A stretch of 51,838 bases of DNA from Methylopumilus sp003533095 (GCA_963977845.1 CAXBPZ010000005.1:1-51838), one strand, 5' to 3'; positions 1 to 8,671 are shown, counted from the stretch's first letter. The notes: a model not told the origin generated them from the letters alone. A program made the numbers and translations.

Positions 1-76
1 TAGCTGAAGCGTTGAATAATGAAATCATATTAATCTCCGGAGATTAATATGATTTCATTATTCAACGCTTCAGCTA
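1..76. repeat. Perfect 76-bp inverted repeat (palindrome) at the window edge
   Basis: Bases 1-38 are the exact reverse complement of bases 39-76, with no loop and no mismatch; I paired every base. The centre is CTCCGGAG (35-42). The right arm contains the ribosome-binding site (GGAG, 39-42) and first nine codons of the MAPEG gene, so the left arm is an inverted copy of coding sequence. It begins at base 1 and may extend outside the window. An assembly or amplification fold-back at a contig end is the likeliest cause; a real hairpin is less likely. Confidence 0.97.
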
Positions 77-438
77 TTACTTTACTTTCAACTTTATTGG
101 TTTGGTTTACAGCGTTTAATGTAGGTCGTGCTCGTCATAAATATAAAATTCAAGCACCAGCCGTTACAGGTAATAAAGTATTTGAACGCATCTATCGCGT
201 TCAGATGAATACCCTAGAAAGTTTTGTGATTTTTATTCCGTCACTCTGGTTATACGCTATTTATATGAGCGATAAAGGAGCAGGTGTAGGCGGTTTATTA
301 TGGATTGTGGGACGTATTTGGTATGCGGATTCTTATGAAAAAGACCCTAAGAAAAGGGGTCCTGGTTTCTTAATTTCTATGCTCACAACTATGGGCTTAT
401 GGCTGGGTGCAGTCTATGGCATGGTCCTTTGTTACTAA
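49..438 (+). CDS. MAPEG family membrane protein
   Basis: A 129-residue integral membrane protein of the MAPEG superfamily (eicosanoid and glutathione metabolism-type proteins). Hydrophobic segments lie at about residues 8-24, 56-73, 76-90 and 108-128. The family signature ERIYRVQMNTLE is at residues 46-57, and a second conserved patch, RIWYADSYEKDP, follows at about 89-100. Bacterial relatives include glutathione transferase or peroxidase-like proteins, but the substrate cannot be read from the sequence. The start has GGAG six bases upstream. The true upstream region is uncertain because the gene start lies inside the terminal palindrome. A second, more distant MAPEG gene occurs at 13417. Confidence 0.85.
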   Translation: MISLFNASAITLLSTLLVWFTAFNVGRARHKYKIQAPAVTGNKVFERIYRVQMNTLESFVIFIPSLWLYAIYMSDKGAGVGGLLWIVGRIWYADSYEKDPKKRGPGFLISMLTTMGLWLGAVYGMVLCY

Positions 439-463
439 AGAAATAAGAAAGTGAAAATATCGA

Positions 464-496
464 CTTCGAGAATATTAAAAATATTAACCGTCGAAG
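464..496. terminator. Imperfect hairpin between convergent genes
   Basis: CTTCGA (464-469) pairs with TCGAAG (491-496), and AATATT (471-476) with AATATT (480-485), separated by an asymmetric bulge. It lies in the 71-bp gap between the converging MAPEG gene and glnE. There is no strong T-tract on either side, so termination function is only a guess from position. Confidence 0.3.
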
Positions 497-509
497 CATT
501 TGATGTAAC

Positions 510-3215
510 TTAATTAAAAATTTGTCTCCAAATTTCTCTTACTTCATTTGGATGAGATCCAACTTGCAGAAAATTAATATTTCCATCTAATTTAGCTTCA
601 AGTCCCAATTGATGTTGTAATGATCTATATGTTCGGTATGCATCAATAAGATGTTTAGCTATGGAAGCTTCTATTAATCCTTTCTCGCTAAAAAGATTAA
701 GTAATCCGATATTTCCTATATTGTTTGTAAGCTCTTTATGGGAAGCGCTAAATGCCAATACAAAATATTGAACAATGAATTCAATATCAATAATTCCGCC
801 ACGATCTTGTTTTAAATTGAAATAATCTTTAGCTGTCTTATGTTTCTCGAACATGCGCTCACGCATCTCAACAATATCTCTTTTTAGTTTGTTTGTATCT
901 CTTTGAGAAGTAACAATATCAAACCTTATTTTTTCAAATTGATCACCAATATTTTTATCCCCAGCACAGAAACGAGCTCGTGTAATTGCTTGATGTTCCC
1001 ATGTCCAAGCTCTCCTAGCTTGATAGTCTTTAAAAGCTTCTATTGAACTCACTAATAGGCCACTTGCGCCATCTGGTCTCAATGCAAGATCTATTTCATA
1101 GAGAACCCCTGATGATGTGTAAGTGCTAAGCCAACTATTAATTCGTTGTGCAAATCTTCCATATTTTTCAATCACACCTTCTCTATCATCATCATAGAGA
1201 AAAACAATATCAAGATCTGAGGTATAACTCATTTCTTTACCACCAAATTTCCCATAAGCAATGACAGCAAACTTCGGTGGGTCATTCTGTTCTGGATACA
1301 TATGTCCCCAAACCAATTTAAGTGTCTCGTCTATAAGTAAGTCAGCAAGTTCAGTTAAGTAATCTGATAGATTTTCAACTGACACATCACCTATGACTTC
1401 TAATGCAGCTAATTTAAAAATGGTGGCATGCTTAATATTGCGCATGATATTCATTTGTTGCTCAATATCATCTTTAACTTCCAATAAATCTTTACGGAGT
1501 TTTTCTTTGATCGCAGCAAAATCAGGTTTTGTATAAAAGTGGTTAATATCCAGCAATTCATCAATCAATATGGGGTGCTGAATCAGATATTGTGTAAGCC
1601 ATGAACCTGCTTCAGATAACTTAATAAGTATCTTGAGAGCACTTGGATTTTCAGTCAGCATAGCAAGATAGCTTGCACGCTTACATATACTTTCTAAAAT
1701 TGAAATAATACGAATAAGCGTTGAATCTGGATTTGAGATCAAAGACATTTGATGAATAATTAAAGGCATTAAGAGATCAAATCGTTGTCGGCTCGCTTCA
1801 GGCAAATGAAGATAACGTGAGCTTCTTTTTAATCCATCAAGCACTTGATAAGCTTCATTAGACGACTTAAATCCAAATTTTTTAAGCGCAAAATGAGCGT
1901 CTTCTAATTTTAAAGTGCTATTCCAAAGTGTTTTAGCAATGTTTAACTCTTCAGAATTTTCTTCTTGAATACTTTCTTTAAATACCTCATCAAAATAAAA
2001 CTCTACATTGGCTCGATGAATTTCAAGATCCTGATAGAAAGCATGCCAGTCTTGATAATTCATAGACTGGGCAATTCTTAATTTACTTTCATCTGATTTT
2101 GGTAATTCTTGTGTTTGCATATCTTCCATATATTGAAGTCTATGTTCTAGATTTCTTAAGAATTCGTAAGCCTCACTTAATGCTTTAACACCTTCTTTAG
2201 ATAATAATTGCTTAGCTTCAAGAAGTGCTAGTGTGGGTAGCAGCGATTTAAGTCTTAATGTCTTGTCTTGACCGCCGCGTATTAATTGATAAACCTGCGC
2301 AATAAACTCAACTTTACGAATACCGCCTCGACCAAGTTTAATATTTTCTTGAATGCCTCTTTTATTTACATCATTTTGAATCTGAGCTTTTAAATCACGC
2401 ATGGAGTTTAATGCACCGTAATCCAAATATTTACGGTAAATAAAGGGGTCAATAATTTTGTGAAGCTCTTCATGAGGGCCAACAATGACTCGTCCTTTGA
2501 CCCAGGCATATCTTTCCCATTCGCGTCCATATTTTTGATAATAGTCTTCTAGCATTTGATAGCTACAAGCAAGTTGACCTTCGGACCCAAAAGGTCTTAA
2601 TTGCATATCCACACGAAATACAAATCCATCTTCTGTGATGTCATTGATACTCGAAATAATTTTTTTGCCGAGCTTGATAAAGAAACTTTGATTGCTTATA
2701 GATTCTTTACCATTAGTATCTCCTTCCTCTGGATAGGCAAAAATAAGGTCAATATCAGATGAGACATTAAGCTCTTCTCCGCCCAGTTTTCCCATGCCTA
2801 CTATACTTAAATGCTGCTCTTCTCCATTGAATCCTATAGGTGACCCATGCATACTCTTAAGAACTTCAAAATGAAATTGGTGCGCATGATTTAAAACAAC
2901 CTCAGCAAGCGCAGTCACTGACTTTAAAACCTCATCCAAATGAGCTAATTGATTAAGATCGCGGAGAATGATGTTAGCTATAACATACTGACGAAGTTTG
3001 CGTAGAGATTTATTTAAATCTATTTCATTTAAAGTTTTTTTGGAGTCTAGCCATGATTCCATTTCTTGACGGCTAAATGGATGGCTAATATGTTCAATTG
3101 ATTTCTGTTCTAAATTCTTATCTGCTTCAAATAATCTTTTTATAAAAGGCGAGCAGGCATAAGAATAAATAAGACTTTTACCGACTAACTTGTCTAATGA
3201 GGCTTGATTGTTCAT
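510..3215 (-). CDS. glnE: Bifunctional glutamine synthetase adenylyltransferase / adenylyl-removing enzyme
   Basis: GlnE adenylylates and deadenylylates glutamine synthetase in response to the PII protein, tuning ammonia assimilation. Both nucleotidyltransferase halves are visible. The N-terminal (adenylyl-removing) half has GMGKLGGEELN followed by SSDIDLIF at about residues 140-160. The C-terminal (adenylyltransferase) half has AYGKFGGKEM followed by TSDLDIVFLYDDD at about 655-680. Both retain the metal-binding D-x-D pair. At 901 residues it is slightly shorter than the E. coli enzyme (about 946), mostly at the N-terminus. A TATAAT-like -10 (complement of 3233-3238) lies just upstream. It stands alone, convergent with the MAPEG gene; no glnA or glnB is in the window. 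Confidence 0.97.
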   Translation of the reverse strand: MNNQASLDKLVGKSLIYSYACSPFIKRLFEADKNLEQKSIEHISHPFSRQEMESWLDSKKTLNEIDLNKSLRKLRQYVIANIILRDLNQLAHLDEVLKSVTALAEVVLNHAHQFHFEVLKSMHGSPIGFNGEEQHLSIVGMGKLGGEELNVSSDIDLIFAYPEEGDTNGKESISNQSFFIKLGKKIISSINDITEDGFVFRVDMQLRPFGSEGQLACSYQMLEDYYQKYGREWERYAWVKGRVIVGPHEELHKIIDPFIYRKYLDYGALNSMRDLKAQIQNDVNKRGIQENIKLGRGGIRKVEFIAQVYQLIRGGQDKTLRLKSLLPTLALLEAKQLLSKEGVKALSEAYEFLRNLEHRLQYMEDMQTQELPKSDESKLRIAQSMNYQDWHAFYQDLEIHRANVEFYFDEVFKESIQEENSEELNIAKTLWNSTLKLEDAHFALKKFGFKSSNEAYQVLDGLKRSSRYLHLPEASRQRFDLLMPLIIHQMSLISNPDSTLIRIISILESICKRASYLAMLTENPSALKILIKLSEAGSWLTQYLIQHPILIDELLDINHFYTKPDFAAIKEKLRKDLLEVKDDIEQQMNIMRNIKHATIFKLAALEVIGDVSVENLSDYLTELADLLIDETLKLVWGHMYPEQNDPPKFAVIAYGKFGGKEMSYTSDLDIVFLYDDDREGVIEKYGRFAQRINSWLSTYTSSGVLYEIDLALRPDGASGLLVSSIEAFKDYQARRAWTWEHQAITRARFCAGDKNIGDQFEKIRFDIVTSQRDTNKLKRDIVEMRERMFEKHKTAKDYFNLKQDRGGIIDIEFIVQYFVLAFSASHKELTNNIGNIGLLNLFSEKGLIEASIAKHLIDAYRTYRSLQHQLGLEAKLDGNINFLQVGSHPNEVREIWRQIFN

Positions 3216-3411
3216 TCTCTAATATATACATGATTATATTCTTTAGAAATTAACACAAAATCTCACTAGATTGCTTGGCAAATAACACATCCTTACCATC
3301 CCTAGACGCGGATAGACCCGCGGATTAACCAATAACTGCTTTGGGGAAGATAAAAAGGGCTATTTTTGCTATAATTCCGCTTCTTCACGATTTTATCGTG
3401 AGATTTTATCT

Positions 3412-3487
<76 letters not shown>

Positions 3488-3520
3488 TTCAAATATTAAA
3501 AGTTTTCACTAAGGAAAGTA

Positions 3521-3823
3521 ATGAAAAAAAATACAAAAGTAACAATAGCAGTTGCACTTATCGGTTTAGTTGCTACAGCAGCTGTATCATTCAAGTATGT
3601 TAGTGCTAAAGTAAAAATTAAAGAATTAGAAGCGGTTTCACGTTTACAAAATTTAACGATCATTGCTATTGGTAATAAAGATTACGTTCTAGCTTGCAAA
3701 TCACAAACTGAAGCAGAGCAATATTTAGGTAAAGTTCACTCAAAGGCTGAAGATCTTCTTGGTATGGTTCATAAGAGCAACCAAGATCTATGCGAAAAAG
3801 CTACAAAAACACAATCTAAATAA
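3521..3823 (+). CDS. Small single-pass membrane protein, function unknown
   Basis: I do not recognise this 100-residue protein. Residues 1-5 are basic (KKNTK), followed by a hydrophobic segment at about 8-28, which is a membrane anchor or an uncleaved signal. The rest is a predicted periplasmic helical tail with two cysteines, one near residue 60 and one near 92, that could pair in a disulfide. A good ribosome-binding site (AAGGA) precedes the ATG. It follows tRNA-Phe and ends before a strong terminator (3836-3863), so tRNA-Phe and this gene may share a transcript. The next gene has a similar overall design (short N-terminus, one anchor, helical tail) but no clear sequence similarity. Confidence 0.75.
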   Translation: MKKNTKVTIAVALIGLVATAAVSFKYVSAKVKIKELEAVSRLQNLTIIAIGNKDYVLACKSQTEAEQYLGKVHSKAEDLLGMVHKSNQDLCEKATKTQSK

Positions 3824-3835
3824 TAAGATTTGTTC

Positions 3836-3863
3836 AAAAAACCCGCTTTCAAGCGGGTTTTTT
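3836..3863 (+). terminator. Rho-independent terminator
   Basis: The stem AACCCGCTT/AAGCGGGTT (3840-3859) is followed by a run of six T (3858-3863) and preceded by an A-run. It closes the transcript of the small membrane protein at 3521 and could also work leftward. Confidence 0.92.
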
Positions 3864-3884
3864 ATTTATATAAACTCACTCACT

Positions 3885-3912
3885 TTGAGATTACTGAACT
3901 TTCTTATATTAT
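3885..3912 (+). promoter_or_regulatory. Candidate sigma-70 promoter
   Basis: TTGAGA (3885-3890) is followed after 16 bp by TATTAT (3907-3912). It lies after the terminator of the previous gene and about 60 bp before the ATG at 3975, so it is the likely promoter of the coiled-coil membrane protein. Confidence 0.5.
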
Positions 3913-3974
3913 GCGTACCTAAGAAAGTACAAATAAATACTTTTAAATTCAACATAATCCAAAAGGAATCATAG

Positions 3975-4304
3975 ATGGAAAACTCTGGCACTTTTAAAAA
4001 CATTATCATTGCAATCTTAATCGCGGTAGCAGGTTACTTCTCATACAGCGCCTATAACGCTGAAGACCAGTTAAGTGCTCAAACTGCAGAAATTAAAAAT
4101 TTAAATGGTCAAATTGCAACACTAAACCAAAAAGTGACTGACTATGAAAAAGCTGATGCGCAAAAGAAAGCTATTGTGGCTGACCTAGAAGCAAAAGTAA
4201 CAGCACAAAGTAAAGACCTTGAAGATCTTAAAGCACAGCTTGCAAAATCTGTGAAGCCTGCTGCAAAAGCAAAAGAAGCTCCTAAAGCTAAGAAAACAAA
4301 ATAG
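3975..4304 (+). CDS. Membrane-anchored coiled-coil protein with lysine/alanine-rich tail
   Basis: This is a 109-residue protein I cannot assign to a named family. A short N-terminus is followed by one membrane segment (about residues 9-27). A heptad-patterned coiled coil then runs from about residue 30 to 90, rich in leucine, glutamine and alanine. A strongly basic tail (repeated A-K, P-K, K-T-K) occupies about 93-109. The AAAAGGA upstream is a good ribosome-binding site. Its own promoter and a terminator on each side make it a single-gene unit. The basic tail could contact nucleic acid, anionic lipid or cell-wall polymer, but this is speculation. Confidence 0.75.
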   Translation: MENSGTFKNIIIAILIAVAGYFSYSAYNAEDQLSAQTAEIKNLNGQIATLNQKVTDYEKADAQKKAIVADLEAKVTAQSKDLEDLKAQLAKSVKPAAKAKEAPKAKKTK

Positions 4305-4314
4305 TTTCATTCCT

Positions 4315-4352
4315 CACACATAAGGCATATTCGCCTTATGTGTGTATTTCTT
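4315..4352. terminator. Bidirectional terminator
   Basis: A 12-bp perfect stem, CACACATAAGGC (4315-4326) with GCCTTATGTGTG (4333-4344), has a 6-nt loop and is followed by a T-rich tract on the plus strand. It lies between the coiled-coil gene and the converging selO, and probably serves the plus-strand gene best. Confidence 0.85.
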
Positions 4353-4354
4353 TT

Positions 4355-5818
4355 TTAAGTCCCACAAAATGTTTGATAGGATTTATCCTCTTCCAAAGGG
4401 GCCTCACTAAATTCTTTTGATTCCTCGTATGGTTTTAAAAGTGCCACAATAAAATCATTTAAGAAATTGTAATCCTGCTCCATAACTGCCAACGATAAAG
4501 CTTTCTCTACCAAATGATTTCGAGGAATGATGGCCGGATTAAATTTTAACATCATGCTCTTTGATGCCTCTTCACCCTCATCTTGATTCTGCATCCGATG
4601 TATCCAATTTTTATACCAAGCTTGAAATGACGGATCTGTGAAAATTGCATCTTTGAAAATTGCATCTGAAGACAGATGTCTAAATGTGAGTGTATAGTCT
4701 GCTTTATTTTTTTGCATGAGAATTAACAATTCGTTTATTAAATTAATATCTTCTGCCTTCTCATCAAATAAACCTATCTTTTGTCGCATCCCTTTTAACC
4801 ATGCCGTCTGAAATTGATCTGAAAAACTATTCACCGCTTGAGATGCAAGCTCAATTGATTTATCGATATCTTGATCTATTAAAGGAAGTAACGTTTCTGC
4901 AAATCTTGCTAAATTCCACTGTGCAATAGGTGCTTGATTTTTATATGCGTAACGACCCTGCCGATCAATTGAACTAAATACGGTCTCAGGATGATAGCGA
5001 TCCATAAATGCACAAGGGCCATAATCAATGGTTTCACCACTGATCGACATATTGTCTGTATTCATAACACCATGGATAAAACCGATATGCAACCATTGGC
5101 TAATAAGTGAAGCCTGTCTTTCAATCACTGCATTCAAGAATGCAAGGTAGGGATTATCTTTTTCTCGACATTCTGGATAGTGACGATCAATCGTATAATC
5201 AGCAAGAGCTTTTAATTTATTCACATCGTTTAATGTAGAAGCATATTGAAATGTACCGACACGAATGTGACTCTTCGCAACTCTTGTGAGTATCGCACCA
5301 GGCAATACTTCATCCCGTATAACATTTTCGCCTGTCACAACGACCGCCAAACTTCTTGTTGTTGGAATATTTAAAGCATGCATCGCTTCGCTGATAATAT
5401 ATTCACGCAACATGGGTCCTAATGCAGCTCGGCCATCGCCGCGCCTTGAAAAAGCGGTCTGTCCTGATCCTTTAAACTGAATATCAAACCGTTTTCCATC
5501 TGGATTAATCTGTTCAGCTAACAGTACTGCTCTTCCATCACCTAATTGAGTGAAGTGTCCGAATTGATGGCCTGCATATGCTTGAGCTATTGGATTTGCT
5601 TTTTCAGGAATTTTATTTCCAGAAAAAATATCGCTCCATGCTTCAAGACTTAAAGCCTCTTTATTAAGCCCTAAAGATTTTAATAATGCCTCATTCAATA
5701 AAATAAGTTTGGGGCTTTTTACTTTTATTGGAAGCTGCTCAATAAAAAAATCTTTTGGAAGATTTATATAGCTATGATCAAAATGCCAACCCACTTTATC
5801 TTTAAATTGAGTATTCAT
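4355..5818 (-). CDS. selO: Protein adenylyltransferase SelO (YdiU family)
   Basis: SelO is a pseudokinase-fold enzyme that transfers AMP from ATP to Ser, Thr or Tyr hydroxyls of target proteins and is linked to redox homeostasis. Visible signatures are the AGHQFGHFTQLGDGRAVLL region (about residues 82-100), RRGDGRAALGPMLREYI (about 126-142) and the metal-binding segment HGVMNTDNMSISGETIDYGP (about 249-268). The C-terminus ends in FCGT; the cysteine occupies the position of selenocysteine in vertebrate SELENOO. The 487-residue length is normal for the bacterial family. It is an isolated gene, divergent from the cupin-cysK pair with a 108-bp shared upstream region. Confidence 0.96.
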   Translation of the reverse strand: MNTQFKDKVGWHFDHSYINLPKDFFIEQLPIKVKSPKLILLNEALLKSLGLNKEALSLEAWSDIFSGNKIPEKANPIAQAYAGHQFGHFTQLGDGRAVLLAEQINPDGKRFDIQFKGSGQTAFSRRGDGRAALGPMLREYIISEAMHALNIPTTRSLAVVVTGENVIRDEVLPGAILTRVAKSHIRVGTFQYASTLNDVNKLKALADYTIDRHYPECREKDNPYLAFLNAVIERQASLISQWLHIGFIHGVMNTDNMSISGETIDYGPCAFMDRYHPETVFSSIDRQGRYAYKNQAPIAQWNLARFAETLLPLIDQDIDKSIELASQAVNSFSDQFQTAWLKGMRQKIGLFDEKAEDINLINELLILMQKNKADYTLTFRHLSSDAIFKDAIFTDPSFQAWYKNWIHRMQNQDEGEEASKSMMLKFNPAIIPRNHLVEKALSLAVMEQDYNFLNDFIVALLKPYEESKEFSEAPLEEDKSYQTFCGT

Positions 5819-5926
5819 TTAATACATCTAAAGCAATAATAATTTCGATCTAGATTAAGCATGATGATTTACTAAAATTTTAATATTCTTATTATAATGA
5901 TTTATCCAAACATCTCATGGGAGTGA

Positions 5927-6205
5927 ATGATGTCAAAAATTATTGTTGAAAAAAATCCAAGTGAGGAAAGGCTTAATGCATTAGGTATCAAATCATGTCC
6001 AACATGGTCAAAAGAACCTTCGACTTTCCCTTGGAGCTATAGTGAGCAAGAAGTTGCTTATATTCTAGAAGGCGAAGTCACAGTGACACCTGATAGCGGA
6101 GAGCCTGTGAGCTTTGGCAAGGGTGATCTTGTAACTTTTAAAGAAGGACTATCTTGCACCTGGCATGTTAAAAAAGCATTAAAGAAGCATTATCTTTTTG
6201 GCTAA
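5927..6205 (+). CDS. Small cupin protein (DUF861/EutQ-like)
   Basis: A single-domain cupin of about 91 residues. The cores are EVAYILEGEVTVTPDSGEP at about residues 46-64 and FGKGDLVTFKEGLSCTWHV at about 67-85. This is the pattern of the DUF861 cupins related to EutQ and to (S)-ureidoglycine aminohydrolase-like proteins; the biological substrate is unknown. Two ATGs are adjacent. The second (5930) sits 6 nt after GGGAG (5919-5923), so 5930 is the more likely start. A TATAAT box is at 5893-5898. cysK follows after 18 bp, suggesting co-transcription, but a role in cysteine synthesis is not established. Confidence 0.85.
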   Translation: MMSKIIVEKNPSEERLNALGIKSCPTWSKEPSTFPWSYSEQEVAYILEGEVTVTPDSGEPVSFGKGDLVTFKEGLSCTWHVKKALKKHYLFG

Positions 6206-6223
6206 AAATTTTAAGGAATTATC

Positions 6224-7198
6224 ATGGCTTACTTTGAAGACAATTCACAAACTATTGGCAACACACCACTCGTTAAATTAAATCGCGTAACAGACGGTGC
6301 TCGGGCAACTGTGCTTGCCAAAATTGAAGGAAGGAACCCAGCTTACTCTGTGAAATGTCGTATTGGGGTCGCCATGATTAATGATGCCATCGAAAAAAAT
6401 TTACTTGGTCCTGGAAAAGAAATTATTGAGCCAACAAGTGGTAATACAGGTATCGCGCTCGCCTTTGTCGCTGCAGCTAAAGGTATACCCATTACACTCA
6501 CCATGCCCGAAACAATGAGCATGGAGCGAAGAAAGCTTTTATCAGCGCTAGGAGCTAAAATTGTTTTAACTGAAGGCCCAAAAGGCATGAATGGTGCAGT
6601 CGCAAAGGCAACTGAAATTGCATCTACTGATAGTAAATATGTTTTGCTGCAACAATTTAATAACCCATCAAATCCGGCTATACACGAAAAAACAACGGGG
6701 CCTGAAATATGGAATGATACGAAAGGCAATATTGATGTGTTCGTTTCAGGCGTTGGCACAGGTGGCACGATTACGGGTGTCACACGCTATCTCAAACATA
6801 CCAAACAAAAAAATATTGAATCAGTAGCCGTAGAACCTTCTCTCAGTCCTGTCATCACTCAAAAACTAAATAATGAAGAAATCAAACCATCACCTCATAA
6901 AATTCAGGGCATTGGAGCAGGCTTTATTCCTGGCAACTTAGATTTATCACTTATTGATAAAGTAGAACAAATTAGTAACGAAGAAGCTATCGCTTTTGCA
7001 AGACGATTAGCGCGTGAGGAAGGAATTTTAGCTGGTATCTCTTGTGGCGCTGCGGCTGCAGTCGCTGTGCGACTCGCAAAACTCCCTCAATATGAAAATA
7101 AAACTATCGTAGTAATCTTGCCTGACACAGCTGAGCGTTATTTAAGCTCTGCACTTTTTGAAGGTATGTTTGATGAAAAAGGTCTGGCGATTAACTAA
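6224..7198 (+). CDS. cysK: Cysteine synthase A (O-acetylserine sulfhydrylase)
   Basis: A PLP enzyme that makes L-cysteine from O-acetylserine and sulfide. The PLP lysine is K44 in NPAYSVKCRIG. The substrate loop TSGNTG is at residues 71-76, the PLP phosphate-binding glycine loop GVGTGGTITG at about 176-185, and ISCGAAAA near 272. KIQGIGAGFIPGNLDL is typical of CysK rather than CysM, and the 324-residue length matches E. coli CysK. Its last 8 bp overlap the end of the opposite-strand ribonuclease gene, with no room for a separate terminator. Confidence 0.96.
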   Translation: MAYFEDNSQTIGNTPLVKLNRVTDGARATVLAKIEGRNPAYSVKCRIGVAMINDAIEKNLLGPGKEIIEPTSGNTGIALAFVAAAKGIPITLTMPETMSMERRKLLSALGAKIVLTEGPKGMNGAVAKATEIASTDSKYVLLQQFNNPSNPAIHEKTTGPEIWNDTKGNIDVFVSGVGTGGTITGVTRYLKHTKQKNIESVAVEPSLSPVITQKLNNEEIKPSPHKIQGIGAGFIPGNLDLSLIDKVEQISNEEAIAFARRLAREEGILAGISCGAAAAVAVRLAKLPQYENKTIVVILPDTAERYLSSALFEGMFDEKGLAIN

Positions 7199-8609
7199 TA
7201 TCAAACGTACTTTGGAGTGTTGGAATAATGACATCACTCCAATTTAAAGTTTCGCGAATTGATTGAGCAAAATGAATAGAAGCTGATGGTTCTCCATGAA
7301 CTACAAAAACATGTTTAGGTTTTTGTTTAAAGCCTTTTAGCCATCTAAGTAAATTATCTCGATCAGCATGAGCTGATAAACCACCCAATGTATGAATAGA
7401 CGCTTTAACATCAACATATTCACCCATAATTTTTACTGATTCAGCTTCATCTACTAATCGACGTCCTAGAGTTTTTAGTGCTTGAAATCCTGTAATGACA
7501 ATCGCATTTTTCTCAAAAGGTAAATTATTAATCAGATGGTGAAGAATTCTTCCTGCCTGGCACATACCACTCGATGAAATAATAATCGCGCCACTTTTTA
7601 ATCGATTTAATGATTTAGATTCTTCTACATCACCAACAAAGCGCACATCAATTTTATTTTTATGATCAAGTAGCCATGCATAAAGTAATCTTGCATCATC
7701 ATCGAGTTCATCTAAACATGCTGCAGTTAATTCAGTGACTTTTGTGGCCATTGGTGAATCCACCCAGACATTTAAATGCGGTAAACGCTCTCGCCTGATT
7801 AGATCAGCTAATATAAAAAGTATTTCTTGTGTTCTGCCAACTGCAAATGCTGGCATGATGACATTGCCGCCTCGCTTTAATGTTTGCGTCACAATTTCAA
7901 CTAACTCATCTTCTGTTTCTTTAATACTACGATGAAGGCGATCTCCATAAGTTGATTCAACAATTAATACATCTGCAGATTCAATTAATGTTGGCTGACG
8001 AAAGATAGGTTTTTCAAACATGCCTATATCACCCGTAAAGACTAAACGTTTTGATGCTTCATTTTTTTCTTTGATATCAATCACTGCAATTGAAGAGCCT
8101 AGAATATGGCCCGCCTCTTCAAATGTAACTTCAATGCCTTGGGTAGGTGAAAACTTTTTGGCATAAGAAATAGCTCTAACTTGACTGAGAGACTCAATTA
8201 CTTGCTTGGTGTCATATAAAAGAATTGGCATATCACCATGCCATTTGCCTAATTTATTTTTTCTCTCAGCCCTCTCAAAATCAGAGACTTGAATATGCGC
8301 ACTATCTAGCAACATAATTTCAAGTAATTTTGCAGTTGTAGTCGTGCAATAAATAGGGCCTTTAAATCCTTGAGCACATAAGCGCGGAATAAGTCCGCAG
8401 TGATCTATATGCGCATGCGTGAGCACTAAAAAAGAAATTTCTTCTGGATTAAGAGGTAATCGTTTTAGATTTTTTTCATCAGCTTCTCGTTCGCCCTGGA
8501 ACATACCGTAATCCACGATGAATTTACATGATGATTCTTCGAGCTTTGTATCTATAAGATACTTTGATCCTGTGACTTCCCCAGCTGCACCTAAAAATTG
8601 GATTCGCAT
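7191..8609 (-). CDS. Metallo-beta-lactamase fold, beta-CASP RNA-processing exonuclease
   Basis: A 472-residue enzyme of the beta-CASP group (CPSF73/YSH1-like, COG1236), predicted to act as a zinc-dependent ribonuclease. The metal motif HAHIDH is at residues 65-70, with a further metal-ligand aspartate in TGDIGMFEKP near 195. The beta-CASP insertion includes VGRTQEILFILADLI. The RMMBL tail has GGLSAHADRDNLLRWL and HGEPSAS near the C-terminus. Substrates are unknown. It stands alone, transcribed towards cysK, and overlaps its 3' end by 8 bp. Confidence 0.93.
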   Translation of the reverse strand: MRIQFLGAAGEVTGSKYLIDTKLEESSCKFIVDYGMFQGEREADEKNLKRLPLNPEEISFLVLTHAHIDHCGLIPRLCAQGFKGPIYCTTTTAKLLEIMLLDSAHIQVSDFERAERKNKLGKWHGDMPILLYDTKQVIESLSQVRAISYAKKFSPTQGIEVTFEEAGHILGSSIAVIDIKEKNEASKRLVFTGDIGMFEKPIFRQPTLIESADVLIVESTYGDRLHRSIKETEDELVEIVTQTLKRGGNVIMPAFAVGRTQEILFILADLIRRERLPHLNVWVDSPMATKVTELTAACLDELDDDARLLYAWLLDHKNKIDVRFVGDVEESKSLNRLKSGAIIISSSGMCQAGRILHHLINNLPFEKNAIVITGFQALKTLGRRLVDEAESVKIMGEYVDVKASIHTLGGLSAHADRDNLLRWLKGFKQKPKHVFVVHGEPSASIHFAQSIRETLNWSDVIIPTLQSTFDIS

Positions 8610-8671
8610 TTAACTCTCTTTAGAAATTATGCAGGCCATGCATAATGATTTGATGGTTTAATAACTAAAAG

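Noticed and set aside
3300..3320. CGCGG/CCGCG inverted repeat before tRNA-Phe
   Set aside because: It is only 5 bp per arm with no T-run; too weak to call a terminator or operator.
3759..3974. 71-codon frame running through the terminator at 3836-3863
   Set aside because: It overlaps the 3' end of the small membrane protein, crosses a strong terminator and promoter, and ends exactly where the next real gene starts.
6343..6783. 146-codon open frame on the minus strand
   Set aside because: It is antisense to the strongly conserved cysK, with composition typical of a shadow frame and no ribosome-binding site.
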